From: Pelomonas sp. Root405
GTDB taxonomy: Bacteria; Pseudomonadota; Gammaproteobacteria; Burkholderiales; Burkholderiaceae_C
Assembly (NCBI RefSeq): GCF_001425165.1
Contig: NZ_LMDU01000007.1
Coordinates: forward strand, 1-43,865
Length of the DNA: 43,865 bases
Reading direction: 5' to 3'
Shown here: piece after piece, positions 31,076-41,619 of the stretch
How the letters are laid out: the number at the start of each line of letters is the position of its first letter
Numbering within the stretch: position 1 is the stretch's first letter
Notes under the pieces: model-generated
Seen by the model: the letters and a program-made list of their open reading frames with translations, nothing else
What the model was told of the DNA's origin: nothing
Database searches by the model: none
Program-made: the position numbers and the translations under genes

Positions 31076-31686
31076 GCCGGGAGTCCCGCCCGGCGGCGGG
31101 GTAACTTTCTTCTGCGGGGCCAGAAGAAAGTCACCAAAGAAGAGGCCCTGAACCGCACACGACCGCGGCGGCGCTATCAGCGGCGCGCGAAAACTCACGG
31201 TTCGATTCCGGGCAGACGCGACCCGCTGCGCTCTCGCTGCTGTCCCTGTGACGAGCGCCATCCATTGCCGCTTCATGCCGATTAACGTCGGCTGCACGCC
31301 GAACTCACCAGGGAATACCGCGTCGCTGGGGCGACGCCACCGGGCGTGGGCGGCGAGGCGTTGGGGTTCGCTGCGCTCACCCAAACCTACACGGTTGCGA
31401 CGCGCCATCGCGCCGTCGCGGCGCCCGAGCGCCGCTGTCTTCGGTGTTTCTCGTGAGCCCGGCGTGCAGCCGCGCGTTAAGCGGGCTGAAGTGGCGATGA
31501 GTGACGCTGGTGACAAGGACAGCAGCGAGAGCGCAGCGGCTCGCGTCTGCCCACACCGCGACCGGCTGTTGCACGGCGCAGCTCGTGCACGTGGTGCTGG
31601 TGTGCGGTTCAGGGCCTCTTCTTTGGTGACTTTCTTCTGGCCCCGCAGAAGAAAGTTACCCGGCCGCCAGGACGGACTCCCGGCAA
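31076..31686. repeat. Giant imperfect palindrome (~610 bp) inside the importer operon
   Basis: The outer arms, 31076-31160 and 31602-31686, are near-identical inverted copies of about 84 bp, including GGTAACTTTCTTCTGCGGGG and CCAGAAGAAAGTCACC. Further in, 31209-31252 pairs with the stretch around 31505-31555 (core CCGCTGCGCTCTCGCTGCTG) and weaker pairing goes on to a centre near 31380. Each outer arm itself holds a small hairpin (TTTCTTCTG with CAGAAGAAA). It lies between livH and the binding-protein gene, which are otherwise one operon. The arms have the look of a dispersed Burkholderiales repeat present here as a head-to-head pair. Long frames across it on both strands are artefacts. The rest of the 31032-31738 gap holds nothing else I recognise. 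Confidence 0.85.
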
Positions 31687-31738
31687 TGCAGCGAGAAGAC
31701 ACCCGCTCCCCAAAAGCAACCCTCATCACTCGCACATC

Positions 31739-32977
31739 TCAGCTCATCTTGCAGGAGCCCACATAGGCATCCTGGTGCTCACTGAAGATCTTCCCCATCG
31801 TCCGGTTCGTCACCCGCCCCTGCCCATCCTTCGTGATCACGCGCAGGTAGTAATCCTGAATCGGGTACTGGTTCTTGTTGAATCGGAACGCTCCCCGCAC
31901 CGACTCGAACTTCGCCGCCTTGATCGCCTTCAACAGCGCCGGCTTGTCCTCGACCTTCCCCTTCACATCCCTCACCGCCGCATTCATCAACAACGCCGCG
32001 TCATACCCCTGGCTCGCATACAGCGACGGCAGCCGCCCATAGTCCTTCACAAAGTCAGCCACGAACTTCTTGTTCGCCACGTTGTCCATGTCATGCGCCC
32101 AATGCGAGCTGTTGAACATGCCCAGCATCGGCTCCCCCACCGCCTTGATGACGTCCTCGTCCGCCGAGAACCCCGGCCCGAACAGCGTCACGTCCTTGGA
32201 CAGCCCCGCACCGACGAACTGCTTGATGAAGTTGATGCCCATGCCGCCGGGCAGGAAGATGTACATCGCATCCGGCTTGGCCGCGCGGGCCTGCGCCAGC
32301 TCCGCCGCGTAGTCGAGCTGGCCGAGCTTGGTGTAGATCTCCTCGACGACGGCGCCCTTGTAGTAGCGCTTGAAGCCTGTCATCGCATCCTTGCCCGCCG
32401 GGTAGTTGGGCGCCAGCAGCACCAGCTTTTTGAAACCCTTCTCGGCCACCGTCTTGCCTACGGCCTCGTGCAGGTTGTCGTTCTGCCAGGCGACGTTGAA
32501 GAAGTACGGGTTGCACTGCTCGCCCGCGTACTGCGACGGGCCGGCATTGGCGCTGATGTAGGGGATATTGGCGTCGAACACCGACGGGCCGACGGCCAGC
32601 ATCACGTTGGAGAAGACGATGCCGGTCATGAAGTCGACCTTGTCGCGCTTGATCAGGCGCTCGGCGCTCTGCTTGGCGACCTCGGGATTCTGCTGGTCAT
32701 CGGCCGTAACCATCTCGACCGGCAGGCCGCCGAGCTTGCCGCCGCTGTGCTTGAGCCCCAGCGCGAAGCCGTCGCGGATGTCCACGCCGAGGCCAGCCCC
32801 GGGGCCGGACAAGGTGCTGAGGAAACCGACCTTGAGCTTGTCGGCGGCCTGGGCCGGGCCGGCGAGCCAGCAGCCCAATGCAACCACAGAGACACGGAGA
32901 CACAGAGAAAAAGCAGAGAGGCTGCTGGTCTCTGTGCCTCTGTGCCTCTGTGGTTGCATTTCCTTCTCCTGAGTCAT
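31739..32977 (-). CDS. Branched-chain-type ABC importer, periplasmic binding protein
   Basis: Encodes 412 residues. After the signal peptide (cleavage near PAQA/AD) the mature protein begins KLKVGFLSTLSGPGAGLGVD, the usual opening of LivK-type binding proteins, with ISANAGPSQYAGE in the ligand region and a full two-lobe length. It should bind the aromatic substrate and deliver it to LivHM. The start is well supported: AAGGAG seven bases before the ATG at 32977. Unusually, codons about 7-34 are made of the dispersed palindromic repeat, so the n-region is long and Arg/His-rich (MQPQRHRGTE) and the hydrophobic core is LCLRVSVVALG. It follows the CoA ligase gene by 20 bp. Confidence 0.92.
   Translation of the reverse strand: MTQEKEMQPQRHRGTETSSLSAFSLCLRVSVVALGCWLAGPAQAADKLKVGFLSTLSGPGAGLGVDIRDGFALGLKHSGGKLGGLPVEMVTADDQQNPEVAKQSAERLIKRDKVDFMTGIVFSNVMLAVGPSVFDANIPYISANAGPSQYAGEQCNPYFFNVAWQNDNLHEAVGKTVAEKGFKKLVLLAPNYPAGKDAMTGFKRYYKGAVVEEIYTKLGQLDYAAELAQARAAKPDAMYIFLPGGMGINFIKQFVGAGLSKDVTLFGPGFSADEDVIKAVGEPMLGMFNSSHWAHDMDNVANKKFVADFVKDYGRLPSLYASQGYDAALLMNAAVRDVKGKVEDKPALLKAIKAAKFESVRGAFRFNKNQYPIQDYYLRVITKDGQGRVTNRTMGKIFSEHQDAYVGSCKMS
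32877..32960. repeat. Dispersed palindromic repeat, copy 2 (inside a signal-peptide sequence)
   Basis: Two 32-bp arms, 32877-32908 and 32929-32960, are inverted copies with three mismatches around a 20-base loop. Outer words are AATGCAACCACAGAG and its complement. It shares these with copy 1 at 21683-21755. The whole element is translated as part of the binding-protein leader. Confidence 0.93.
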
Positions 32978-32997
32978 GTGGATCTCCTTGTTGACGT

Positions 32998-34596
32998 TCA
33001 GTCTCTGAGCTTGAAACGCTGCAGTTTGCCCGTCTCGGTGCGCGGCAGGCTGGTCTGGAACTCGATGGCACGCGGATATTTGTAGGGCGCGATGCTGGCC
33101 TTCACATGCTCCTGCAGCGCGCGCGCGTCGCCGGCATGGCCCTCACGCAGCACGACGAAGGCCTTGACCAGCTGGCCGCGCTCTTCGTCGGGCACGCCGA
33201 TGACGGCGCACTCGGCCACGGCGGGGTGGCTCAGCAGCGCGGCCTCGACCTCCGGGCCGGCGATGTTGTAGCCGCCCGAGATGATCATGTCGTCGGTGCG
33301 CGCCTGGTAGACAAAGTAGCCCTCGTCGTCGATCAGGTAGGAATCGCCCGTCAGGTTCCAGCCGTCCTGCACATACTGGTGCTGGCGCTCGTCGGCCAGG
33401 TAGCGGCAGCCGGTCGGTCCTTTCACGGCCAGGTGGCCGACCTGGCCCGCGCGCAGCGGCTGGCCGCCGTCGTCGAGGATGCAGGCTTGGTAGCCAGGCA
33501 CCGGCTTGCCCGTGGCGCCAGGCTTGGAGGTGTCTTCGGTGTGGGAGATGAAGATGTGCAGAAGCTCCGTTGCACCGATGCCGTCCAGCAGTTCGATGCC
33601 CGTCGCCTGCTTCCACAGCGCACGCGTCGCGGCGGGCAAGGCCTCGCCTGCGCTGACGCATTTGCGCAGCGACGAGAGGTCGTGCTGCCCCACCAGCGGT
33701 GCCATCGCACGATAGGACGTCGGCGCCGTGAAGCAGACCGTCGCGCGGTGCTTCGCAATCGCCGCGAGCAGCAGCTCGGGCGCGGGCTTCTCCAGCAGCA
33801 CGGCGGACGCACCGACGCTCATCGGGAACAGCAGCAGGCCGCCCAGGCCGAAGGTGAAGGCCAGCGGCGGGCTGCCGATGAAGACATCGCTCGCCTGCGC
33901 ACGCAGGCAGTGCACGGGCCAGCAGCGGCAGATCGCAATGACGTCACGATGGAAGTGCATCGTGCCCTTGGGCTGGCCGGTGGTGCCGGACGTGAAGGCA
34001 ATCAGCGCGCAGTCGTCGCTGGCGGTATCAATGTTCCTGAACGTGGCAGGCTGGCGCGCCGCGCGGGCTTCAAGGCCATCCGGCTCACCGCTGCGGTAGT
34101 GGCAGATGCCGCGCAGCACCGGGTTATGCAACTGCGCCGCCGCCAGCTCATCGGCCAGCGCCGCATCGCACAGCGCATGCGTAACCTCGGCCTTGGCGAT
34201 AACCTTGCCCAGCTCGACCGCTCGCAGGAGCGGCATGGTCGCCACGGCAATGGCGCCGGCCTTGACGACGGCGAACCAGCAGGCGGCCAGCTGCGGCGTG
34301 TTGGCGCCGCGCAGCAGCACGCGGTTGCCGGGCACGACACCCAGCTCGTTGACCAGCACGTTGGCGATGCGGTTGGTCTCTGCCTGCAGCTCGGCATAGG
34401 TCCAGCGGACGCCGGCGCCTTGCACGCAGAGCCGTTCGCCCTGCCCTTGCTCGACCCAGCGGTCCAGCAACTCGGTCGCCGCGTTCAGCCGGGGGCCGAA
34501 CTGCAGCTCGGGCAGTTCGAACACCAGCTCCGGCCACTGGTCCTGCGGCGGGAGGTGGTCTCTTGCGAAGGTATCCAAGTGGGCCGATGGGTGCAT
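32998..34596 (-). CDS. Benzoate/2-aminobenzoate-CoA ligase family protein
   Basis: Encodes 532 residues of an ANL-superfamily ligase: phosphate loop FTSGTTGQPKGTMHF, adenine region GATELLHIF, GDSYLIDDEGYF, hinge RTDDMIISGGYNIAGPEVE and the catalytic Lys in PRTETGKLQRF near the C-terminus. It is closest in wording to benzoate- and 2-aminobenzoate-CoA ligases. It would activate the imported aromatic acid with ATP and CoA, the first step of the pathway. Its ribosome site GAGG overlaps the stop of the acyl-CoA dehydrogenase gene, 7 bp upstream. Substrate choice between 2-aminobenzoate, benzoate and salicylate rests on the neighbours. Confidence 0.9.
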   Translation of the reverse strand: MHPSAHLDTFARDHLPPQDQWPELVFELPELQFGPRLNAATELLDRWVEQGQGERLCVQGAGVRWTYAELQAETNRIANVLVNELGVVPGNRVLLRGANTPQLAACWFAVVKAGAIAVATMPLLRAVELGKVIAKAEVTHALCDAALADELAAAQLHNPVLRGICHYRSGEPDGLEARAARQPATFRNIDTASDDCALIAFTSGTTGQPKGTMHFHRDVIAICRCWPVHCLRAQASDVFIGSPPLAFTFGLGGLLLFPMSVGASAVLLEKPAPELLLAAIAKHRATVCFTAPTSYRAMAPLVGQHDLSSLRKCVSAGEALPAATRALWKQATGIELLDGIGATELLHIFISHTEDTSKPGATGKPVPGYQACILDDGGQPLRAGQVGHLAVKGPTGCRYLADERQHQYVQDGWNLTGDSYLIDDEGYFVYQARTDDMIISGGYNIAGPEVEAALLSHPAVAECAVIGVPDEERGQLVKAFVVLREGHAGDARALQEHVKASIAPYKYPRAIEFQTSLPRTETGKLQRFKLRD

Positions 34597-34603
34597 GACG
34601 TCC

Positions 34604-35743
<1,140 letters not shown>

Positions 35744-35744
35744 G

Positions 35745-36580
<836 letters not shown>

Positions 36581-36584
<4 letters not shown>

Positions 36585-37060
36585 GCGGCGTCCTTGGCCA
36601 AATGGGTTTTCAGCTGCGCGAGCAGCTCGTGGACGTGCGTCTTTTGCGCCGGCGTCCAGCCGGCGAACAGCTCGACGATCCAGCCCTCGTGCGTGGCGGC
36701 CATGCGCTTGAACTGGCGGCGCCCTTGGGGCGTCAGCTTGACGATGAAACTGCGGCGGTCGTCGGCGCGCGTCTCGCGCAGCACCAGGCCTTCGGCTTCG
36801 AGCTGGTCGGTGATGCCGGTCACGTTGCCGCCCGTCACCATGAGGCGCTTGGACAGTTCGCGCATCGTCAGGCCATCGGGGTGGCGCTCCAATTGAGCGA
36901 GCAGGTCAAAGCGCGGCAGCGTGGTGCCGAAGTCGGCGCGCAGGCGCTGGCGGATCTGGTCTTCCACGCGCGTCGTGCAGGACAGCAGGCGCAGCCAGAG
37001 CCTGAGCGCCTGGTGGTCGTCGTCGGACAGCCGGGTCTCGAAGTCCATGTCCGCCGACAT
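36581..37060 (-). CDS. MarR-family transcription regulator
   Basis: Encodes 159 residues: dimerising helices, then the winged helix [47 protein letters not shown], a clear MarR DNA-binding domain with the DDRR wing. MarR proteins in aromatic operons usually repress until a CoA ester or the acid binds. It sits inside the operon, between SDR and hydratase genes, so it probably controls the promoter at 40128-40156 and hence itself. Start ATG at 37060 overlaps the SDR stop by one base (TGATG). Confidence 0.92.
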
Positions 37061-37791
37061 CACATCGTCTCCCCGCCGCAGACGGCAATAGCCTGGCCGT
37101 TGATGGCGCCGTTGCCGACGATCCATGCCACGGTGTCCGCCACTTCGTCGGGCTGGATCAAGCGGCCCAGCGGGTTCACCTTGGCCAGCTCGGCGCGTGC
37201 CTCGTCGGCGGTGCGGCCGGTCTTGGCGACGATGTTGTCGACGGCGCTGGCGACGATGTCGGTCTCGGTGTAGCCCGGGCAGACCGCGTTGACCGTCACG
37301 CCCTTGGCCGCCACTTCCAGCGCCATCGCCCGCGTCAGGCCCAGTACGCCGTGCTTGGCCGCGCAATAGGCTGCTACATAGGCATAGCCCTTGAGCGCCG
37401 CCGTGCTGGCGACGTTGATGATGCGGCCCTGCCCGCGGGTCACCATGCCGGGCAACACGGCGCGGCTGCACAGGAAGGTGCCGGTGAGGTTGACGTTAAG
37501 CAGCCGCTTCCAGAGTTCGAGGGAGGTGCGGGCCAGCGGCGCGGTCTCGACCTGGCCGGCGTTGTTGACGAGGATGTCCACGTCGCCGACCGCGGCAAAG
37601 GCGTCGGTGACGCTGTCTTCGTTTCCGACGTCGCACACCTGGATGGCCACGTCACCAAGGGCCGCCTGTGCCTGGCGCAAGCGGTCTTCGCTGCGGCCCA
37701 TCAGCGTGACGCAAAAACCGTCCGCGAGCAGCCGCTTTGCCACGGCGGCGCCGATGCCGCTTCCTCCACCCGTCACCACAGCGTGCTTCAT
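37060..37791 (-). CDS. Short-chain dehydrogenase/reductase
   Basis: Encodes 243 residues of a classical SDR: cofactor loop TGGGSGIG (7-14), NNAG, catalytic Ser129, Tyr142 and Lys146 (YCAAK), and the substrate loop after CPGYTETDI. Likely a 3-hydroxyacyl-CoA dehydrogenase acting on the ring-derived CoA ester; preference for NAD is suggested by the acid-poor second strand only weakly. The ATG overlaps the stop of the monooxygenase gene as ATGA. The frame is open further upstream but antiparallel there. Confidence 0.92.
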   Translation of the reverse strand: MKHAVVTGGGSGIGAAVAKRLLADGFCVTLMGRSEDRLRQAQAALGDVAIQVCDVGNEDSVTDAFAAVGDVDILVNNAGQVETAPLARTSLELWKRLLNVNLTGTFLCSRAVLPGMVTRGQGRIINVASTAALKGYAYVAAYCAAKHGVLGLTRAMALEVAAKGVTVNAVCPGYTETDIVASAVDNIVAKTGRTADEARAELAKVNPLGRLIQPDEVADTVAWIVGNGAINGQAIAVCGGETM

Positions 37792-40121
37792 ACGCCCAAC
37801 GCCTTGTTCGCCTGCTCGGCCGCAGCCACATTGCCGGCGCGCTGACGCTCGAACTCGCGCTCCAGCTGGCTCTTGCCGGACAAATACTGTTTGGGCCATT
37901 CCAGCCCAATGGGCCCGCGGTAGCCGATGCGCGCGGCCTCGGTCAGCGTCCAGGCCGGGTTGGCCAGGTGCGGCCGCGCGATGGCGCAGAGGTCGGCGCG
38001 ACCCGACGCGATGATGCTGTTGACATGGTCAGCCTCGGAGATGGCGCCAACGGCCATGGTCGCGATGCCGACGCGGTTGCGGATGCTTTCCGCAAAGGGC
38101 GTCTGGTACATGCGGCCGTAGACGGGTTGTTGCGCCTTGCTGACCTGGCCGGAAGACACGTCGATCAGATCGGCGCCGGCTTGCTTGAACGCAGCGGCTA
38201 TGGCCACGGCATCTTCAGGCGTCGTGCCGCCTGGCACCCAGTCGTGGGCCGAGATGCGCACCGACATCGGCCGGTCCAGCGGCCAGACGTCGCGCATGGC
38301 GGAGAAGACTTCGAGCGGATACCGCAGCCGGTCCTCCAGCGGACCGCCGTAGTCGTCGTCGCGCTGGTTGGTCAGCGGGGAGATGAAAGCGGACAGCAGG
38401 TAGCCGTGGGCGCAGTGGAGTTCCAGCCAGTCGAAGCCGGCATCCGCCGCACGGCGGGCGGCGGCAACGAAGTCCTCGCGCACGCGGTCCATGTCGGCGC
38501 GCGTCATCGCCCGTGCGACCTGGCTGATGCCGGCCTGGTATTGCTGGGGCGACGCCGAGATCAGCGGCCAGTTGCCGTCGGGCAGCGGCAGGTCTTCGCC
38601 CTCCCAGGGCACGCGCGTCGAACCCTTGGGGCCGGCATGGCCGAGCTGCATCGCGATGCGGGCGCTGCTGTTGGCGTGCACATGCTCGACGATGCGCTGC
38701 CAGGCGGCGCCCTGCTCGTCCGTCCAAAGGCCCGGGCAGGCCGGCGTGATGCGCGCGTCGGGCGACACGCAGGTCATCTCCGCAAACACGAGCCCCGCCC
38801 CGCCCAATGCGCGGGCGCCCAGGTGGGCCAGGTGGTAGTCGCCGGGCACACCGTCCTCACAGCTGTACTGCGCCATCGGCGACACGACGACGCGGTTCTT
38901 CAGCGTGACGCCGCGCAGCTTGAACGGCGTGAACATCGGTGGCACCTGGGCGTCGATACCGCTTTGGACGGCCAACCAGCGCTCGAACTCGCCGACATAG
39001 CGCGCGTCACGCAGGCGCAGGTTCTCGTGCGAGATGCGCTGGGAGCGCGTCAGCAGTGAATAGGCGAACTGCTCCGGCGCCAGGCGCGCATGGCGCTCGA
39101 CGTTTTCGAACCATTCGGTGGAGTTCCGCGCCGCGTTCTGGATGCGCAGCACCTCGATGCTGCGCGTGGCCGCGTAGGCATCGAGCGCCGCTGTCAGGTC
39201 GCCGTGCGCCTGGATATCGCGCGCCAGGTCGATGGCGTCCTCCAGCGCGAGCTTGGTGCCCGAGCCGATAGAGAAGTGCGCCGTGTGGGCCGCGTCGCCC
39301 ATCAGCACGACGGGCGTGCCGCGGTCGTTGCGGTGTACCCAGGTCTTGCAGACGACGCGCGGGAAGCGGATCCACGACGCCGAGCCGCGCAGGTGGCTGG
39401 CGTTGGAGATCAGCGGGTGGCCGTCCAGCACCTGGGCGAAGAGCTTTTCGCAGAAGGCGATGCCCTCCTCCTTGCTCATGGCCTCTAGCCCAGCGGCGCG
39501 CCAGACGTCTTCGGGCGCCTCGACGATGAAGGTCGAGTGCGTAGCGTCGAAGCGGTAGGCATGCGCCTGGAACCAGCCCCACTCGGTGTGCTGGAAGTCG
39601 AAGGTGAAGGCGTCGAAGAGCTTGGTCGTGCCCAGCCACACGAAGCGGCAGGCACGCAGGTCGACATCGGGCTGGTAGGTGGCGGCGTACTTCTGGCGGA
39701 TGCGGCTGTTCAGGCCGTCGGCGGCAATGATGAGGTCGGCGTCGATGTCCGCGTCGTCCGGCACATCAGCCTCAAAGACCAGTTCCACGCCCAGCGCCTC
39801 ACAGCGCGCCTGCAGGATGTTCAACAGCTTCTTGCGCCCGATGCCGCAGAACCCATGGCCGCTGGAGACGATGCGGCGGCCCTTGAAGTGGACGGCGATG
39901 TCGTCCCAGTGGTTGAAGGCGTCGCTGATCTGCCCGGCCGTCTCGGGATCGGCCTCGCGCAATGCGTCCACCGTCTGGTCGGACAGCACGACGCCCCAGC
40001 CAAAGGTGTCGCCCGCGCGGTTGCGCTCCAGCACCCGCACCTGGTGGGCTGGGTCGGCCTTCTTCATCAGCAGGGCGAAGTAGAGGCCGGCAGGTCCGCC
40101 GCCAATGCAGGTGATGCGCAT
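37788..40121 (-). CDS. Bifunctional flavin monooxygenase/OYE reductase (2-aminobenzoyl-CoA monooxygenase/reductase type)
   Basis: Encodes 777 residues, a fusion of two flavoproteins. Residues 1-380: aromatic hydroxylase with [17 protein letters not shown], adenine-side [10 protein letters not shown] and the flavin motif [25 protein letters not shown]. Residues about 395-765: old-yellow-enzyme barrel with [24 protein letters not shown] and [15 protein letters not shown]. This fusion is known from 2-aminobenzoyl-CoA monooxygenase/reductase of Azoarcus evansii and is often annotated as salicylyl-CoA 5-hydroxylase/oxidoreductase. It hydroxylates and then reduces the ring of the CoA ester without ring-cleaving dioxygenase. 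First gene of the operon. No strong ribosome site precedes the ATG (see promoter entry). Confidence 0.92.
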   Translation of the reverse strand: MRITCIGGGPAGLYFALLMKKADPAHQVRVLERNRAGDTFGWGVVLSDQTVDALREADPETAGQISDAFNHWDDIAVHFKGRRIVSSGHGFCGIGRKKLLNILQARCEALGVELVFEADVPDDADIDADLIIAADGLNSRIRQKYAATYQPDVDLRACRFVWLGTTKLFDAFTFDFQHTEWGWFQAHAYRFDATHSTFIVEAPEDVWRAAGLEAMSKEEGIAFCEKLFAQVLDGHPLISNASHLRGSASWIRFPRVVCKTWVHRNDRGTPVVLMGDAAHTAHFSIGSGTKLALEDAIDLARDIQAHGDLTAALDAYAATRSIEVLRIQNAARNSTEWFENVERHARLAPEQFAYSLLTRSQRISHENLRLRDARYVGEFERWLAVQSGIDAQVPPMFTPFKLRGVTLKNRVVVSPMAQYSCEDGVPGDYHLAHLGARALGGAGLVFAEMTCVSPDARITPACPGLWTDEQGAAWQRIVEHVHANSSARIAMQLGHAGPKGSTRVPWEGEDLPLPDGNWPLISASPQQYQAGISQVARAMTRADMDRVREDFVAAARRAADAGFDWLELHCAHGYLLSAFISPLTNQRDDDYGGPLEDRLRYPLEVFSAMRDVWPLDRPMSVRISAHDWVPGGTTPEDAVAIAAAFKQAGADLIDVSSGQVSKAQQPVYGRMYQTPFAESIRNRVGIATMAVGAISEADHVNSIIASGRADLCAIARPHLANPAWTLTEAARIGYRGPIGLEWPKQYLSGKSQLEREFERQRAGNVAAAEQANKALGV

Positions 40122-40127
40122 CGCACC

Positions 40128-40156
40128 ACTTTAGAAATCAATAGTTCAAACGTCAA
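40128..40156 (-). promoter_or_regulatory. Predicted promoter of the 2-aminobenzoate-type operon
   Basis: On the minus strand TTGACG (40151-40156) and TAAAGT (40128-40133) stand 17 bases apart. The expected start of transcription falls within a base or two of the ATG at 40121, so the message may be leaderless. The A+T-rich spacer (TTTGAACTATTGATTTC) is the likely place for the MarR product to bind, though no clean dyad is seen. Confidence 0.5.
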
Positions 40157-40274
40157 GCAATTGCGCAGAACGCCGGGCAGCAGGCAAACCCCTAGGTTGT
40201 CACTGCCAGTTCAGGTGCACGCATCGGCGCCGCAGGCGAGCTCCGCGGCGGCAGCCACGGGCGCATCCGCCTCA

Positions 40275-41591
40275 TCAATGCCCGCCAGCGGGCGCGGCGT
40301 GGCCGCTGAACTCTTCGGCTTCCTCGTGGTCATGTGGGAAGGGCGCCAGCCAGGCCAGGATGACCGGCGGGATCGAGAAGATCAGCACCCAGCCGAAGAA
40401 GCTGATGTAGTTGTGGTCCACCATGTTCCACATGAAGCCGCTGACGGTGCCGGTGCCCCACTTGGTCAGCGCCATCACGCCGGTGGCCATCGCGTAGTGC
40501 GCCATGCGGAAGGGGCCTGGGGCGATCTGCTGCATCATGTAGAGCATGTGGCCGACCGAGCCCATGCCGAAGCCGAACTTCTCGATGGCGACGATCGCCG
40601 CGATGGTGACCGTGTCAGTCGGCATCGACTGCGCCAGGTAGAAGTAGGTCAGGTGCGGGACGTTGAGCACCAGGGCCAGGATGAAGAAGGTGCGCGGCAA
40701 GGTGCGCTTGGCGACGAAGAAGCCGCCCAGGAAGGCGCCGGCGATGAAGGCCAGCGTGCCGACGGTGCCGTTGATATGGCCAAGCGATTCGTTGTCCAGC
40801 CCCAGGCCGCCGGCGCTGGTCGCGTCCAACAGGAACAGCGGGCCGAACTTCTCGATGAAGCCCTCACCGAAGCGGTAGAAGAAGATGACAGCCAGCATCA
40901 TCCAGATCTGCGGCTTCTTGAAGAAGGTAACCCAGGCCTCACGCATGCCCGTCATGCCGACCGCCAGGCCCTGGCCCTGCAGCGTGGACGGCGCGCCCGG
41001 CGGCAGCACGCGCAGGTGATAGACGCCGAACAGCGCCATCGACGCCGCCGCAATCGACACCACCACCATCCAGCACTGCACCCAGCTCATGCCCACGTGG
41101 TTGTGCAGGTAGCCGGTCAGCGACACGAACAGGCCCGAGGCGACGACGGCGCCCATGTTCCAGCACATGCCCTGCACGCCGGAATAGCGCGCCTGGTCGG
41201 TCTTGGACACGGTGGTCATGAAGACGCCGTCGGCGCAGGTGTCCTGCGTGGCAGACGCGAAGCCGACAAGCCAGAAGAAGGCCAGCGACAGCTTGAAGAA
41301 GCCCTCGGTGGGCAGGCACAGCGCGACGAGGGCCAGCGCGGCGGCCATCGTGAATTCCATGCTGATGACCCAGAAGCGCTTGCTGCGGTAGGTTTCCAGC
41401 AACGGCGCCCACAAGGGCTTCAGCACCCAAGGCAAATACATCTGCGAGGTGTAGAGCGCGATGTCTTCGTTGGAGACGCCGAGGTTCTTGTAGATGATGG
41501 CTGCGACGACGCCGACCATCACGTTGGGCAAGCCCATGGCCAGGTAGAGCGAGGGCACCCAGACGAGCGGGTGGCGGGTTGACGAGGTCAT
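40275..41591 (-). CDS. AmpG-like MFS permease
   Basis: Encodes 438 residues with about twelve membrane helices. Opening LVWVPSLYLAMGLPN and the following LKPLWAPLLETYRSKR are typical of the AmpG branch of the major facilitator superfamily, which carries muropeptides or, in sugar loci, oligosaccharides. C-terminal tail is His/Glu-rich. It lies 28 bp after the GH9 gene with GGAG before the ATG, so the pair is one transcript; I infer uptake of glucan or xyloglucan oligosaccharides across the inner membrane. The 153-bp gap after it holds only the next operon's promoter. Confidence 0.88.
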   Translation of the reverse strand: MTSSTRHPLVWVPSLYLAMGLPNVMVGVVAAIIYKNLGVSNEDIALYTSQMYLPWVLKPLWAPLLETYRSKRFWVISMEFTMAAALALVALCLPTEGFFKLSLAFFWLVGFASATQDTCADGVFMTTVSKTDQARYSGVQGMCWNMGAVVASGLFVSLTGYLHNHVGMSWVQCWMVVVSIAAASMALFGVYHLRVLPPGAPSTLQGQGLAVGMTGMREAWVTFFKKPQIWMMLAVIFFYRFGEGFIEKFGPLFLLDATSAGGLGLDNESLGHINGTVGTLAFIAGAFLGGFFVAKRTLPRTFFILALVLNVPHLTYFYLAQSMPTDTVTIAAIVAIEKFGFGMGSVGHMLYMMQQIAPGPFRMAHYAMATGVMALTKWGTGTVSGFMWNMVDHNYISFFGWVLIFSIPPVILAWLAPFPHDHEEAEEFSGHAAPAGGH

Positions 41592-41619
41592 GGGGTCTCC
41601 GTTGTTCTCTTATTTGCGG

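Noticed and set aside
31190..31220. tRNA-like T-arm (GGTTCGATTCC) in the left arm of the palindrome
   Set aside because: The flanking bases do not form a 5-bp T-stem and there is no anticodon arm or acceptor stem.
31034..31766. Long open frames on both strands across the giant palindrome
   Set aside because: They mirror each other because of the inverted arms, share the translated repeat motif TFFWPRRRKLP, and have no start signals or family resemblance.
37788..40121. Salicylate as the main substrate of the CoA pathway
   Set aside because: The fusion with an OYE reductase and the presence of hydratase, SDR and acyl-CoA dehydrogenase fit the 2-aminobenzoyl-CoA route better, although salicylate is not excluded.
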